A stretch of DNA of 64,000 bases from Parapedobacter tibetensis (GCF_024704835.1 NZ_JAMXBE010000002.1:124001-188000); one strand, 5' to 3'. Positions 53,094 through 63,169 are shown, counted from the first letter of the stretch. Notes: generated from the sequence alone by a model not told the origin. Numbers and translations are program-made.

Positions 53094-55490
53094 TTATTCA
53101 TCGCGTAAAGATTCGACCGGATTGGCCAATGCCGCCCGTATTGCCTGCCAGCTCACGGTGAGCAATGCTATCGTTACTGCCGCCAACCCTACCGCGGCAA
53201 ACATCCACCATTCCATATCGATGCGGTAGGCAAAATCGGCCAACCACTTGTTCATGGCCCACCACGCAATGGGGGTGGCGATGACGATGGCAATCAATAC
53301 CAGCTTCACAAAATCGATCGACAATAGCTTTACGATGTTTGCTACACTGGCGCCAAGCACCTTGCGTACGCCAATTTCTTTTTGACGTTGAAGTGTGCTG
53401 TATGAAACCAACGCCAGCAATCCGAGGCAAGAAATGAAGATAGTCAGCAACGCAAACTGGAAAAACAGCTGCCCAAAACGCTCTTCGGCACGGTATTGCC
53501 GATCGAAAAATTCATCCGCAAAGAAATAATTGAAAGGTCGGTTAGGGATGATTTCCTGCCATTTCGCAGCAATGGCCTCCATCGTGGCAGGCAGGTTATC
53601 CGTGTTTACCTTGATGGAAATGTAGTTGGAGAAGTTGCCTTGCCCCAGCGTAATAGCCATGGGCGTGATCTGTGCCTGCAACGACTTGAAATGGAAATCT
53701 TTTACCACCCCGATGATACGGCCATCCCTGCCATTCCCCAGCCGGAATCGGCTATCTATCGCATCCGCAGGATCGCTGTACCCCAGCAATTGGACGGCGC
53801 GCTCATTCAGCACCGCGCCGTGGATTGAATCAGCCGTGAAGGCGGTTGAAAATGCCCTTCCAGCCAGTACTTGGATGTCATATTGCGGGATGAAATCTTC
53901 GTCTACATTATACAGGTCAACAGTGGCCGTTTGCATATCGCCGTTATGGTTTTCCAGCTCCGCATAAGCCCTGCCGTTGTCTCCTCCCGGTACATTTCCT
54001 GAGCGCGTGGCGGATTGCACGGCCGGAATCGAAGACAACGACGATTTAAACGTTTCCTGCTTGCTGTCGAAACGGGTTTCCACCACCAGGGTTTGTGTTT
54101 TGTTAAACCCCAGGTCATGGTTGCGCATGTAATGTAATTGGTGGTACACGACAAACGTCACCGCGATGAGTGTTACCGATACCGCAAACTGGGTGACCAC
54201 CAGCGCTTTTCTAAGCCACAGCCCGTTTCCACCAGGTGCAACATGCCCTTTTAATACCTTAATGGGTTTAAACGATGACAATACAAAAGCCGGATAGCTG
54301 CCTGCCAATACACCGATTGCCAAGGTAAGCAACGCCAATACGGACAGGGATGCCGGTCGGTTGAAGAAGCTAAATGCGGCGGTCTTTCCCGCAAATTGGT
54401 TGAACCAGGGTATGGAGACTTCGATCAGCACAAATGCTATCACAAAAGCAATGAAGCTCACTGCTATCGCCTCTCCCAAAAACTGGTTGACTAGCTGGGC
54501 GCGGTATGCGCCCGCAACCTTACGTACGCCAACTTCCTTGCCCCGCTCGGCCGCGCGGGCCGTGGTGAGGTTGATGAAATTGATACACGCAATCAGGAGA
54601 ATAAAGACGGCCACCAGCGAAAATATATACACGTTGTTGAGGTTGCCGCTTTCAAAACCCGGGTTGACGATTCGATCGGACCGAAGGTAAACGTTTTCGA
54701 ACGGTTCCAAAGCGAGCGTGAAATCCATTTCGGTCTGTTGGATTTCCTGGGGTAAGCGCCGTTTCAGAAAGGCAGGCAGCTGTTCTTGGAGCTGCTGGGC
54801 ATCCGCCCCATCTTTCAGCAGCAGGAACGATGCCGTAGTGAAATTGCCCCACTGATTGTTTACCTGTGGGTCGAAAATCTGCTGATAGGAGGCAAATGAA
54901 AGGAAAATATCGGCTTTCAACGACGAGTTGCTGGGGAGGTCGGCCATAACGCCGGTTACCTGCACGGGCATGGCGCTTTCCATGATATAAAGGGTCTTAC
55001 CAAGCGGATCTTCATCCCCGAAATACTTTTTTGCAGCAGTTTCGGAGATCACCATCGAAAATGGATCCCGCAGTGCCGAATTTGGATCACCACTGAGCAG
55101 CGGAAAGTCAAAGATGGTGAACAAGGAAGAATCTGCGAAGAACGTGTTAGGCTCCTGAAACTTCCTGTCGTCTATACGAGCCAACAGACTGATTTGGCTA
55201 AGCCGCACAAACTGTGTTACCTCCGGGAAATCCTGCGCCAGGTGAAAGGCCATGGCGCTAGAGGCAGCCCCTTCGTGAATGGTTTCTGCAGGCAGTTTGA
55301 GGTCGGTCGCGAGCCGATAAATGTGCTTTCCGTTTTTATGGAAGCGGTCATAACTGAATTCGGTATGAACATATTGATAGATGAGAAAGCTGGCGGTCAT
55401 ACCAATGGCTAGTCCCAAGATGTTGATGAGCGAAAAAACTTTGTTTCTCATCAGGTTACGCCAAGCGATTTTGAATGAATTTCGTATCAT
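53094..55490 (-). CDS. MacB/FtsX-type ABC permease 11
   Basis: 798 residues, start MIRNSFKIAWRNLMRNK. The coupling segments are GKEVGVRKVAGAYRAQLV and QKEIGVRKVLGASVANIV. The first ectodomain includes DLKLPAETIHEGAASSAM and FQEPNTFFADSSLFTIFD, resembling that of permease 7 (VNPAGMPAGL, FYADSTLLEVFSF). C-terminus RAALANPVESLRDE (Leu and Glu variants, shared with the permease at the window edge). Last gene of the four-gene group behind site E; the gap to permease 12 is 121 bases. Confidence 0.93.
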   Translation of the reverse strand: MIRNSFKIAWRNLMRNKVFSLINILGLAIGMTASFLIYQYVHTEFSYDRFHKNGKHIYRLATDLKLPAETIHEGAASSAMAFHLAQDFPEVTQFVRLSQISLLARIDDRKFQEPNTFFADSSLFTIFDFPLLSGDPNSALRDPFSMVISETAAKKYFGDEDPLGKTLYIMESAMPVQVTGVMADLPSNSSLKADIFLSFASYQQIFDPQVNNQWGNFTTASFLLLKDGADAQQLQEQLPAFLKRRLPQEIQQTEMDFTLALEPFENVYLRSDRIVNPGFESGNLNNVYIFSLVAVFILLIACINFINLTTARAAERGKEVGVRKVAGAYRAQLVNQFLGEAIAVSFIAFVIAFVLIEVSIPWFNQFAGKTAAFSFFNRPASLSVLALLTLAIGVLAGSYPAFVLSSFKPIKVLKGHVAPGGNGLWLRKALVVTQFAVSVTLIAVTFVVYHQLHYMRNHDLGFNKTQTLVVETRFDSKQETFKSSLSSIPAVQSATRSGNVPGGDNGRAYAELENHNGDMQTATVDLYNVDEDFIPQYDIQVLAGRAFSTAFTADSIHGAVLNERAVQLLGYSDPADAIDSRFRLGNGRDGRIIGVVKDFHFKSLQAQITPMAITLGQGNFSNYISIKVNTDNLPATMEAIAAKWQEIIPNRPFNYFFADEFFDRQYRAEERFGQLFFQFALLTIFISCLGLLALVSYSTLQRQKEIGVRKVLGASVANIVKLLSIDFVKLVLIAIVIATPIAWWAMNKWLADFAYRIDMEWWMFAAVGLAAVTIALLTVSWQAIRAALANPVESLRDE

Positions 55491-55561
55491 TTTCTTTTTG
55501 TTCTTCTGTTCTTTCGTCTTTTGCTTACTGCCTAGCGAAAAGTCCTATTCCTACCGCCATA

Positions 55562-55606
55562 GTTTTAGCCTGCTGCGGATCCAGACGGGAGGCAATAGGC
55601 TAAAAC
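55562..55606. repeat. Palindromic element 2, short form
   Basis: GTTTTAGCCT (55562-55571) and AGGCTAAAAC (55597-55606) pair perfectly around GGATCCAGACGGGAGGC. Located just downstream of permease 12. It looks like the long form with the middle removed. Confidence 0.7.
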
Positions 55607-55611
55607 CTCCA

Positions 55612-57999
55612 TCACTCATCCCGCAAACTATCTACCGGATTGGCTGTTGCCGCTTTGATGGCCTGGAAGCCAACGGTAAACATGGTGATGACCAGCGCCA
55701 ATACAGCAGCCAAGACGAATACCACCCAGTTGATCTCGATCCGGTAGTCGTAATTGGTAAGCCATTGGCCAAGGTAGTACCAGGCTATCGGCACGGCGAT
55801 GATGCACGAAACCGTGACCAACAGGATGAATTCCTTCGAAAGCAGGCGCAGCAGATTAACTACGCTAGCGCCAAGCACTTTTCGGATACCGATTTCCTTG
55901 GTCCGTTGTTCGGCCACGAAACTGGCCATGCCGAATAGTCCCAAGCAGGAAATCAATATGGCGAGTATGGCAAAATAAGAAGACAATTTGCCGATGCGTT
56001 CCTCAGCCCTGAATTTGTTGCCGAATTCTTCATCGATGAATGTATAGTCAAACGGTACGTCAGCTACGTATTTTTTCCAGGCCTTTTCGATGCCGCTGAT
56101 TGCTTGGCTGGTGCTTTGCCCGGGATTCAGTTTCAGGATCATGTTCGGCATATTATCATTGTCGTGTGAACTAAGGTGATAGAGCGATGGCCGTACCGGA
56201 AAGAAAGGCGATTCCTGCAGGATATCGTTGACCACCCCAATGATGGTAAACGGTTCGCCGTCCCATCGAAGTGTCTTCCCCACGGGTTCTTCAAAGCCAA
56301 GAAATTTGGCAGCCGATTCATTGATGACGAACGCTGTCGAATCGGTGGTCCGCTCCTGTGAAAAATCCCGCCCTGCTTTGATTTCCCACTGTATAGTTTT
56401 ACCGAAATCATAGGTTACGGCATTGTTAGGAAAATCAACAGCCATATTGGGGTCTTTGCCTTCCCAGTCAAAACCGCCATTGGTATTCCACACACCGGTT
56501 AAGGATTGGCATCCAGCCATTTCTTCAATGGCTCCAGCGTTTTTGAGTTCCGTCCTGAATGCTTCAAAGTGGTCTCTGATCTCTTTTTGGAGACTCAGCC
56601 TTACCAGTCCATTTTTGATGTACCCTACCGGCCGGTTTTTCGCATATTGGATCTGCTGGTAAACGATGATGGTGCCGATGATGAGCATCACGGAAACCGT
56701 GAATTGGATAACCACCAGCACCCTGCGGGGAATAGATGCAAACCTGCCCGCCTTGAATGTGCCTTTCAGCACTTTCAGTGGCTGGAACGACGATAGGTAA
56801 AAAGCCGGATAGCTGCCAGCCAGCAGTCCGGTGATGAAAATAAAGACCAAACTGGCCGCCCAAAATAGGGGGTTCAGCCAGGGGAGTGCGATTTTTTTGT
56901 CGGCCACCTCATTGAAGAAAGGTAAAAATACCACTACCAATAGCAACGACAGCACGAAGGCCAGCAGCACGGTGATGAACGATTCGGCGAAAAACCTGCC
57001 GATGAGTTGCCAGCGGTGCGAGCCCACGGTTTTGCGGATGCCCACTTCTTTGGCGCGCTTTTCGCTCCTGGCCGTGGCCAGGTTCATGAAATTGATGCAG
57101 GCCAGCAGCAATACAAAGACGCCGATGATGCCAAACAGCTGGACGTATCGGATGTTTCCGCCCGTGTTTACACCATCACGGAATTCATTATGCAGATTCC
57201 AGTTGCGCATCGGTTGCAGGAAAGCAACCCATTGGTATCTTCGCTCTCCTTCCCCCACGTTATCCATTTTCACATTTTTGATTTTTGCCGAGACTGCCGC
57301 CATATCCGCCCGGTCGGCCACCTGCACAAAGGTCTGGGAGAAGTTGCTGCCCCAGGGGTTTCCCATCTTTTTGATCCATGGATTCTGGATGAGGTACAAC
57401 GCCCAGGGCATGATGATATCCACATTGCTGAAGGAGGTATTGTTGGGCAGGTCTTCGTACACCCCCGTTACTTTAACTTCCTGGTTCCGGTCTACCGTAA
57501 TGGTTTTTCCCATCGGGTCTTCCCCGCCGAATAGGGATTCGGCTGCGGAGGCCGACAGTAGGATAGAATGTGGGTCTTTTAACGCCGCCCTCGTACCTTT
57601 CAGCATATTCAGGGAAAGCATTTCAGGGGCTTCCTCATCAAAATAATTTCCATCCTTGGGGATATGTTTATCGTCCACGGAGAGCAGGTAGCTGCCGCCC
57701 CACGATGCCTGCACCACGTATTTGAAATCGCTCCCGTATTTCGCCCGAAGTTCCGGGCCCATCAATGCCGGATTGGCGTTTTGCGTTCCCACTTTGCCGT
57801 TAAAATTGGCATGCTGCATCACCTGTGCAATGCGGTCATAGTTTTTATGGTAGGTATTGAAGGTGAGTTCGTCGTACACCCATAGTCCAATCAGCATAGC
57901 TACAGCCATACCCACTGCGAGCCCACCGATGTTGATGGCACTGTATCCCTTGCTTTTAATGAGGTTGCGCCACGTGGTTTTGAAATAATTGCGTATCAT
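55612..57999 (-). CDS. MacB/FtsX-type ABC permease 12
   Basis: 795 residues. Sister of permease 1 despite the 45-kb distance: both share the TYHKNYDRI/KYHKNYDRI ectodomain start, the PLRFDW-like GGFDWEGKDPN segment, AKEVGIRKTVGSHRWQLI in the first coupling loop, and the end KAATANPVDSLRDE. The second coupling loop is TKEIGIRKVLGASVVNLL, and the last helices (YLGQWLTNYDYRIEINWVVF) follow the permease-1 type, not the FAYRID type. It belongs to the site-E group, 139 bases after permease 13. Confidence 0.93.
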   Translation of the reverse strand: MIRNYFKTTWRNLIKSKGYSAINIGGLAVGMAVAMLIGLWVYDELTFNTYHKNYDRIAQVMQHANFNGKVGTQNANPALMGPELRAKYGSDFKYVVQASWGGSYLLSVDDKHIPKDGNYFDEEAPEMLSLNMLKGTRAALKDPHSILLSASAAESLFGGEDPMGKTITVDRNQEVKVTGVYEDLPNNTSFSNVDIIMPWALYLIQNPWIKKMGNPWGSNFSQTFVQVADRADMAAVSAKIKNVKMDNVGEGERRYQWVAFLQPMRNWNLHNEFRDGVNTGGNIRYVQLFGIIGVFVLLLACINFMNLATARSEKRAKEVGIRKTVGSHRWQLIGRFFAESFITVLLAFVLSLLLVVVFLPFFNEVADKKIALPWLNPLFWAASLVFIFITGLLAGSYPAFYLSSFQPLKVLKGTFKAGRFASIPRRVLVVIQFTVSVMLIIGTIIVYQQIQYAKNRPVGYIKNGLVRLSLQKEIRDHFEAFRTELKNAGAIEEMAGCQSLTGVWNTNGGFDWEGKDPNMAVDFPNNAVTYDFGKTIQWEIKAGRDFSQERTTDSTAFVINESAAKFLGFEEPVGKTLRWDGEPFTIIGVVNDILQESPFFPVRPSLYHLSSHDNDNMPNMILKLNPGQSTSQAISGIEKAWKKYVADVPFDYTFIDEEFGNKFRAEERIGKLSSYFAILAILISCLGLFGMASFVAEQRTKEIGIRKVLGASVVNLLRLLSKEFILLVTVSCIIAVPIAWYYLGQWLTNYDYRIEINWVVFVLAAVLALVITMFTVGFQAIKAATANPVDSLRDE

Positions 58000-58104
58000 T
58001 ATTTTAGGTGTTAGCCATTAGATAAGTCCGTCCTTGTTCTTTGTTCATTTTATCCTTATTCCATGTTAATCACTCACCATCCATTCATCTTCCTACCCCC
58101 ATTT

Positions 58105-58133
58105 GTTTTAGCCTATTGCGGATCCGCTAAAAC
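58105..58133. repeat. Palindromic element 3, minimal form
   Basis: GTTTTAGC (58105-58112) and GCTAAAAC (58126-58133) around CTATTGCGGATCC, 5 bases after the stop of permease 13. Confidence 0.65.
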
Positions 58134-58138
58134 CCCCA

Positions 58139-60499
58139 TCACTCATCCCGCAAACTATCCGCCGGATTAGCTACCGCCGCCCGTATCGCTTGCCAGCTTA
58201 CGGTGAGCAACGCAATCACCATCGCTGCTAACCCGGCTACCGCAAACATCCACCATTTCACATCGATGTGATAGGCAAAGTTAGCCAGCCAGTTATTCAT
58301 TGCCCACCAAGCGATGGGCAATGCGACAACGATAGCAATCAACACGAGCTTAACGAAGTCTTTTGACAGCAACGCTACCACACCTGCCACCGAGGCACCC
58401 AGCACTTTACGGATACCGATTTCCTTGGTGCGCCTGGCCGTCATCAATGCGACCAATCCGTATAGACCAAGGCAGGAGATCAAGATAGCCAGCAAGGTGA
58501 AATAACTGAATAGGTACATCGTTATGGTATCTTTCCGGTATTGAGCTGCGTAGGCCTCGTCCAAAAAGGTATAGTTAAATACCTTATCCGGAAACAGACG
58601 CTGCCATTGTGCCTTTACCTTATCAAGGTCTTTAGGCTGTATTTTTACCGAGATAAACCAAGGCGAATCGGTACTGTACACCATCACCAATGGCTCCACC
58701 AGATTATGCATCGATTGATAGTAGAAGTTCTTGACTACGCCCACCACCTTGCCCTTGTGGTCAAATCCTGATTCCAGCGGCTGCCCAATAGGATCAGACC
58801 ATCCCATGGCGTGCACAAACGCCTCGTTCACCAGAAAGGCTTCCTGCTTATCGGTAATGAGGCTATCAGACAGGTTCCTCCCCGCTAACAATTGAACCTG
58901 GAAAAGCGGGATGAAATTGGGATCGATGAAAAAATAATTGGCAAACAAATGGCGCTGCTCGCCATTGCTTCGACCCAATGTGGTCGCCAACGCCACGTCT
59001 TCTGCTTGCACGCCGTTGCCCACGGTTATCGCCCTTACCTCGGGCAGCTGGCGCAGGGCGTCGTAAAAACCATTTACTGTACTCCGATCTGCGTCATCCG
59101 TAGGCATGCGCAAGCTCACCACCTGGTTTACATTAAAAGCTTGGTCGGTATTCGTGATGTACCGCACCTGCTGGTATACCACCAAGGTACCGGTTATCAG
59201 CACGATTGCAATGGCAAACTGGACGACAACGATACTCTTGCGTAGCGAAACGCCTTTCAAACGGGTTGTGCGGTTTCCCTTTAGCACCTCGATGGGGTTG
59301 TAGCCCGCCAATACAAATGCCGGATAAAGCGAAGTAAAAAAAGCAGTCAGCATAAAACTGCCCATCAGAAAAAATGCATGGTCTTGCCAAATGAAGGAAA
59401 GTTCAGTATTCAGCAGTTTATTAAAATAGGGAATGGCCAGCAGCACAAGGCCGATTGCAAGAACCCAAGCCAGCCCGATAAGCAGAAAAGACTCCACAAC
59501 AAATTGACGGACCAACTGCAAGGGCCGGGCGCCGCTTACTTTGCGAACACCCACCTCCTTTTCTCTTTCCGCTGCTTTTGCAGTGGATAAGTTGATGTAA
59601 TTCAGTAGCGCAATAACCAGGATAAATAGTGCCAGCAACGAAAAAACGTGGTTAAACTGTTTGTTGCCTTTGGGCGTATCCATTAGTTTACCCTGACTGA
59701 AATGCACGTCGGCAAGGGCTTCAACCGAGAATCGGGCACGGTAGTCTACTGCCCCCGCTCCATCTAGCTCGGGCTGTATGTATTGGCTGGCCAATCGCTG
59801 CACGTTGCGCTCAAAGTCCGCTAGGTTAATCTTCGCTTTGAATAAGATAAATGTATATACCGGGAAATCGTCTTCCATCCAGGAAGTGACTTCCGAGAAA
59901 CTTGCCGAGAGCAATCCCTCGATTCGGATATCCGAATTGGCGGGTTGGTCGGCTACCACGGCAGTAACCCGTAAGGGCTGCTGGCCGGAGACGAGGGTTT
60001 TCCCTACTGCGTCTTCAGGTGAACCGAAATATTTTCGTGCCATACGTGCTGTCAACACGATACTGTTGGGTGTCGTTAAGGCGGCTGCCTGGTCTCCGGC
60101 AATAACCGAAAGCGAAAAAACCGAAAAGACGCTTTGGTCGGCTTTGTAAAAAGCTGGCTCGCTGATCAGCTCGTTGTCATAGGTTACCGTGATCGGTGAC
60201 GATTCCAGGCGTACCACGGCCTCGACTTCCGGGTAATCGCTCAATAGTGCGTCGGCAAGCGGATAGGGAGAGGTAGCAAGGGACAGGTTATCCGATTCAG
60301 GTGTCTCCAATGTGGTCGTTATCCGCGCTATTCGGTCGTAATGGTCGTTATGCCGATCATACGTCAATTCATAACGAACAAATAAGAAAATCAAGAGACA
60401 AGCGGCCACACCAATCGCCAATCCTACAATATGGATGAATGAATACAGCCGTTGCTTACTTAAATTTCGCCAAGCGATTTTTATGTAGTTCGTAATCAT
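58139..60499 (-). CDS. MacB/FtsX-type ABC permease 13
   Basis: 786 residues, the shortest complete one, start MITNYIKIAWRNLSKQR. The coupling segments are EKEVGVRKVSGARPLQLV and TKEIGIRKVLGASVAGVV. The first ectodomain (TPESDNLSLATSPYPLADAL) is short. C-terminus RAAVANPADSLRDE (Ala for Val). In the last segment FAYHIDVKWW carries His where the paralogues have Arg. Second gene after site E, 139 bases from permease 14, with a palindromic element in the gap. Confidence 0.93.
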   Translation of the reverse strand: MITNYIKIAWRNLSKQRLYSFIHIVGLAIGVAACLLIFLFVRYELTYDRHNDHYDRIARITTTLETPESDNLSLATSPYPLADALLSDYPEVEAVVRLESSPITVTYDNELISEPAFYKADQSVFSVFSLSVIAGDQAAALTTPNSIVLTARMARKYFGSPEDAVGKTLVSGQQPLRVTAVVADQPANSDIRIEGLLSASFSEVTSWMEDDFPVYTFILFKAKINLADFERNVQRLASQYIQPELDGAGAVDYRARFSVEALADVHFSQGKLMDTPKGNKQFNHVFSLLALFILVIALLNYINLSTAKAAEREKEVGVRKVSGARPLQLVRQFVVESFLLIGLAWVLAIGLVLLAIPYFNKLLNTELSFIWQDHAFFLMGSFMLTAFFTSLYPAFVLAGYNPIEVLKGNRTTRLKGVSLRKSIVVVQFAIAIVLITGTLVVYQQVRYITNTDQAFNVNQVVSLRMPTDDADRSTVNGFYDALRQLPEVRAITVGNGVQAEDVALATTLGRSNGEQRHLFANYFFIDPNFIPLFQVQLLAGRNLSDSLITDKQEAFLVNEAFVHAMGWSDPIGQPLESGFDHKGKVVGVVKNFYYQSMHNLVEPLVMVYSTDSPWFISVKIQPKDLDKVKAQWQRLFPDKVFNYTFLDEAYAAQYRKDTITMYLFSYFTLLAILISCLGLYGLVALMTARRTKEIGIRKVLGASVAGVVALLSKDFVKLVLIAIVVALPIAWWAMNNWLANFAYHIDVKWWMFAVAGLAAMVIALLTVSWQAIRAAVANPADSLRDE

Positions 60500-60560
60500 T
60501 TTCTTTTTGTTCTTCTATTTCTTCGTCTTTTTGCTTGCTACTTCCATTGCCACTTCCACT

Positions 60561-60637
60561 GTTTTAGCCTGTTGCGGCCCCGGCCTAGGATACGACAGCG
60601 AAGCGCCCCGGATCCAGTCGGGAAGCAATAGGCTAAC
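60561..60637. repeat. Palindromic element 4, long form
   Basis: GTTTTAGCCT (60561-60570) and AGGCTAAC (60630-60637); the inside has CGGCCTAGGATACGACAGCG and CCCCGGATCCAG, nearly the same as element 1 at 47.2 kb. It abuts the stop of permease 14. Confidence 0.7.
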
Positions 60638-60638
60638 A

Positions 60639-63038
60639 TCACTCGTCGCGCAGCGACTCCACCGGATTAGCCACCGCCGCCCGTATCGCCTGCCAGCTTA
60701 CGGTAGCCAAGGCAATCACGACCGCCGCCAGCCCAGCCGTCGCAAACATCCACCATTGAATCTCTATACGGTAAGCAAAGTCGGTTAGCCAGTTGTTCAT
60801 GATCCACCACGCAATGGGTGAGGCTACCACCACGGCAATCAAGACTAGTGTTACAAAATCCTTGGAAAGCAGTTTTACGATTCCGGATACCGAGGCTCCC
60901 AACACCTTGCGTATACCGATTTCTTTGGTTTTCTGCTGTGCGGTGAAAGCAGCTAACCCGAATAGACCCAAGCAAGCGATGACGATAGCGAGCGTCGAGA
61001 ATACACCGGTCAATGTCGCGATACGCTGTTCTTCCGCAAACTTCCGGCCATAAGCCTCATCCACAAATGTGTATTCAAATGGATAATTGAGATTGAATTT
61101 ATTGAATGCAGCTTCCACGATGGCGAGGTTTTCAGCCGTCGTCCGGTCGGGGTTCAACCGGATGTGCATATAACTAAAATAGCCCGCCGGTCCGTATACA
61201 ACCAGCGGTTCGATGGCGTCGTAGGGCGATTGGAGGATAAAGTCTTTCACCACCCCAACCACATGCCACCGTTCTTCATAATCCTTCCCTGCACCGCGGA
61301 CGAGCTCGGCACCCAGCGGATGCCCCAGCCCCATGCGCTTCACCGCCGTTTCATTGAGCAATACGGCGTTAGAGTCGGTCGGGAATTCGTAAATATCGAT
61401 ATCCCGTCCGGCAACCAATTCAACTTGCATGGTCTCCACGAAATCGGCATCACTGCTCAACCCCTCAAACACCAAGTCGTAGTCTTCCGGCTTGCTGTTG
61501 GGCCAGCTAAAGCCCCATCCGTTCGTGGTGTGCCGGGTTATCGGGCCAATTGTTTTGGTCACGGCGGTTGCTGCCCCCTTATCAAGCAAGTCCTGTTTGA
61601 TGAGGGGGTAGTTTTTACGGGCCTCACCATTCAACGGCGCGTAGACCAGGTTATCTTTGTCGTATCCATTGTCGCGGTTTTGGACATATTCGATTTGCCT
61701 GTTGACAATCAGCGTGCAGCTGATCAGGGTAATCGAGAAGGTAAACTGCAGCACCACCAATACCTTCCGTGGGGTAAAGGCACTGCCAGTGGAGATGAAG
61801 GTGCCTTTCAAAGTCTTGACCGGTTGAAAACTGGAAAGGAAGAAAGCGGGGTAAACGCCAGCGACTATTCCAGTGAGTAAAAGAAACAGTGCGAAAAACA
61901 GCCAAAAAGCTGGGTGAATAGCCAAAAGCGATAAATCCCTGCCGATGAGTTCGTTGAATAACGGCAGGGCCGGTATGAGCAAAATCAAGGCTAGCACGCC
62001 TGCAATCACCGAAAGGAAGACTGATTCCGTTAAAAACTGGCCAACCAACGCGTTTCTCCTGGCGCCGACCACCTTTCTTACACCGACCTCCTTCGCCCGC
62101 TTTTCACTCCGGGCGGTACTCAGGTTGGTAAAATTGATGCAGGCCAACAAGAGGATGAACACACCGATAACGATGAATAGCCTGACCGTATTCATTCGGC
62201 CAGCCACCATTTGCCCGTTTTCAGATTTGTTGTACAGGTGCCATTTACTGGCCGGATGCAGGAAGATATGCGCCTTATTGGATGGATCAGTGTCGTGCCT
62301 GGCCACAAATGTCCGGATCTTTTCGTTGAATGTATTCAGCGCCACTTCGGGTCGGAGCAACACATACGTCTGGTGATTATAACTACTCCACGACCCAGAC
62401 CCGTAATATACCATCCCGAGTGTTTTCTCCGCGAATAGCCAAGAGCAGAAATAGTCGACATCGCTGAATCGCGAATTTGCGGGAATATCCGCAATCACCG
62501 CACTCACCACTAAGGTACTTAGCGTGTCTAAAGCGATGGATTTTCCTATGACATCCGCCTTTCCGAAAAGCCGCCGTGCCAAGGATTCGGTTAGCACTAC
62601 GTTGTTGGGCGAGGCTAGCGGATTGGCTTTATTGCCGGCGATGAATTTGAAATCAAACAATTGGAAAAATGATGAATCCGGCGCAATGCCACTGGGCGTG
62701 AATTTATGATCACCCACCCGAAAAACATACCGGCTACCCATGTTGGCTATCCGGGCCATGGCCTCCACTTCGGGATATTCTTCGGCTAGCGTCTGGCCGA
62801 GTATAGCGGCCGTTTGCCCCCAAGCATGCTTTTCCCCTTGAAATTCATCTGCGGTGAAAACTTCATAAAGCCTGTCTGTATGGCTATAGAAGCGATCATA
62901 CGTCAGCTCGCTCTGTATCCATAAGGCAATAGCGGTCGCCGCCATCATGCCGATTGTCAATCCAATGATATTAATGAATGAAAATCCTTTATCGCGTTTT
63001 AAATTCCGCCAGGCAATTTTGAGGTGGTTTCCGATCAT
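60639..63038 (-). CDS. MacB/FtsX-type ABC permease 14, first gene of a sigma-54 operon
   Basis: 799 residues from MIGNHLKIAWRNLKRDK; four codons upstream another ATG (63050) is open, but the later one gives the family N-terminus and a better distance to the promoter. The coupling segments are AKEVGVRKVVGARRNALV and TKEIGIRKVLGASVSGIV. The first ectodomain (ADEFQGEKHAWGQTAAILGQ) is Gln-rich; the second holds GWGFSWPNSKPEDYD. C-terminus RAAVANPVESLRDE. Confidence 0.93.
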   Translation of the reverse strand: MIGNHLKIAWRNLKRDKGFSFINIIGLTIGMMAATAIALWIQSELTYDRFYSHTDRLYEVFTADEFQGEKHAWGQTAAILGQTLAEEYPEVEAMARIANMGSRYVFRVGDHKFTPSGIAPDSSFFQLFDFKFIAGNKANPLASPNNVVLTESLARRLFGKADVIGKSIALDTLSTLVVSAVIADIPANSRFSDVDYFCSWLFAEKTLGMVYYGSGSWSSYNHQTYVLLRPEVALNTFNEKIRTFVARHDTDPSNKAHIFLHPASKWHLYNKSENGQMVAGRMNTVRLFIVIGVFILLLACINFTNLSTARSEKRAKEVGVRKVVGARRNALVGQFLTESVFLSVIAGVLALILLIPALPLFNELIGRDLSLLAIHPAFWLFFALFLLLTGIVAGVYPAFFLSSFQPVKTLKGTFISTGSAFTPRKVLVVLQFTFSITLISCTLIVNRQIEYVQNRDNGYDKDNLVYAPLNGEARKNYPLIKQDLLDKGAATAVTKTIGPITRHTTNGWGFSWPNSKPEDYDLVFEGLSSDADFVETMQVELVAGRDIDIYEFPTDSNAVLLNETAVKRMGLGHPLGAELVRGAGKDYEERWHVVGVVKDFILQSPYDAIEPLVVYGPAGYFSYMHIRLNPDRTTAENLAIVEAAFNKFNLNYPFEYTFVDEAYGRKFAEEQRIATLTGVFSTLAIVIACLGLFGLAAFTAQQKTKEIGIRKVLGASVSGIVKLLSKDFVTLVLIAVVVASPIAWWIMNNWLTDFAYRIEIQWWMFATAGLAAVVIALATVSWQAIRAAVANPVESLRDE

Positions 63039-63051
63039 GGTTATTACCATC

Positions 63052-63066
63052 TCATTTTTTAAGCCA
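63052..63066 (-). promoter_or_regulatory. Degenerate sigma-54 promoter for permease 14
   Basis: Minus strand TGGCTTAAAAAATGA: GG at -24 is present and the spacing is right, but GA replaces GC at -12. The weakest of the five; supported mainly by its position below site E. Confidence 0.4.
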
Positions 63067-63119
63067 AAAATATAACGTATTGTTTGATAGTGGGTTAATA
63101 CTATTTTCTTGGCAGGTAG

Positions 63120-63156
63120 TGTTCGATATCGAACACCTGTTGTCCAATAACGAACA
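63120..63156 (-). promoter_or_regulatory. Tandem 16-bp enhancer-like boxes, site E
   Basis: TGTTCGATATCGAACA (63120-63135), identical to the first box of site C, and TGTCCAATAACGAACA (63141-63156), spacer CCTGT. Confidence 0.7.
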
Positions 63157-63169
63157 TCAGGCTAAACTA

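Noticed and set aside
56831-57646. 271-codon plus-strand frame
   Set aside because: Antisense to permease 12; low-complexity Ser/Thr-rich translation, no start signal.
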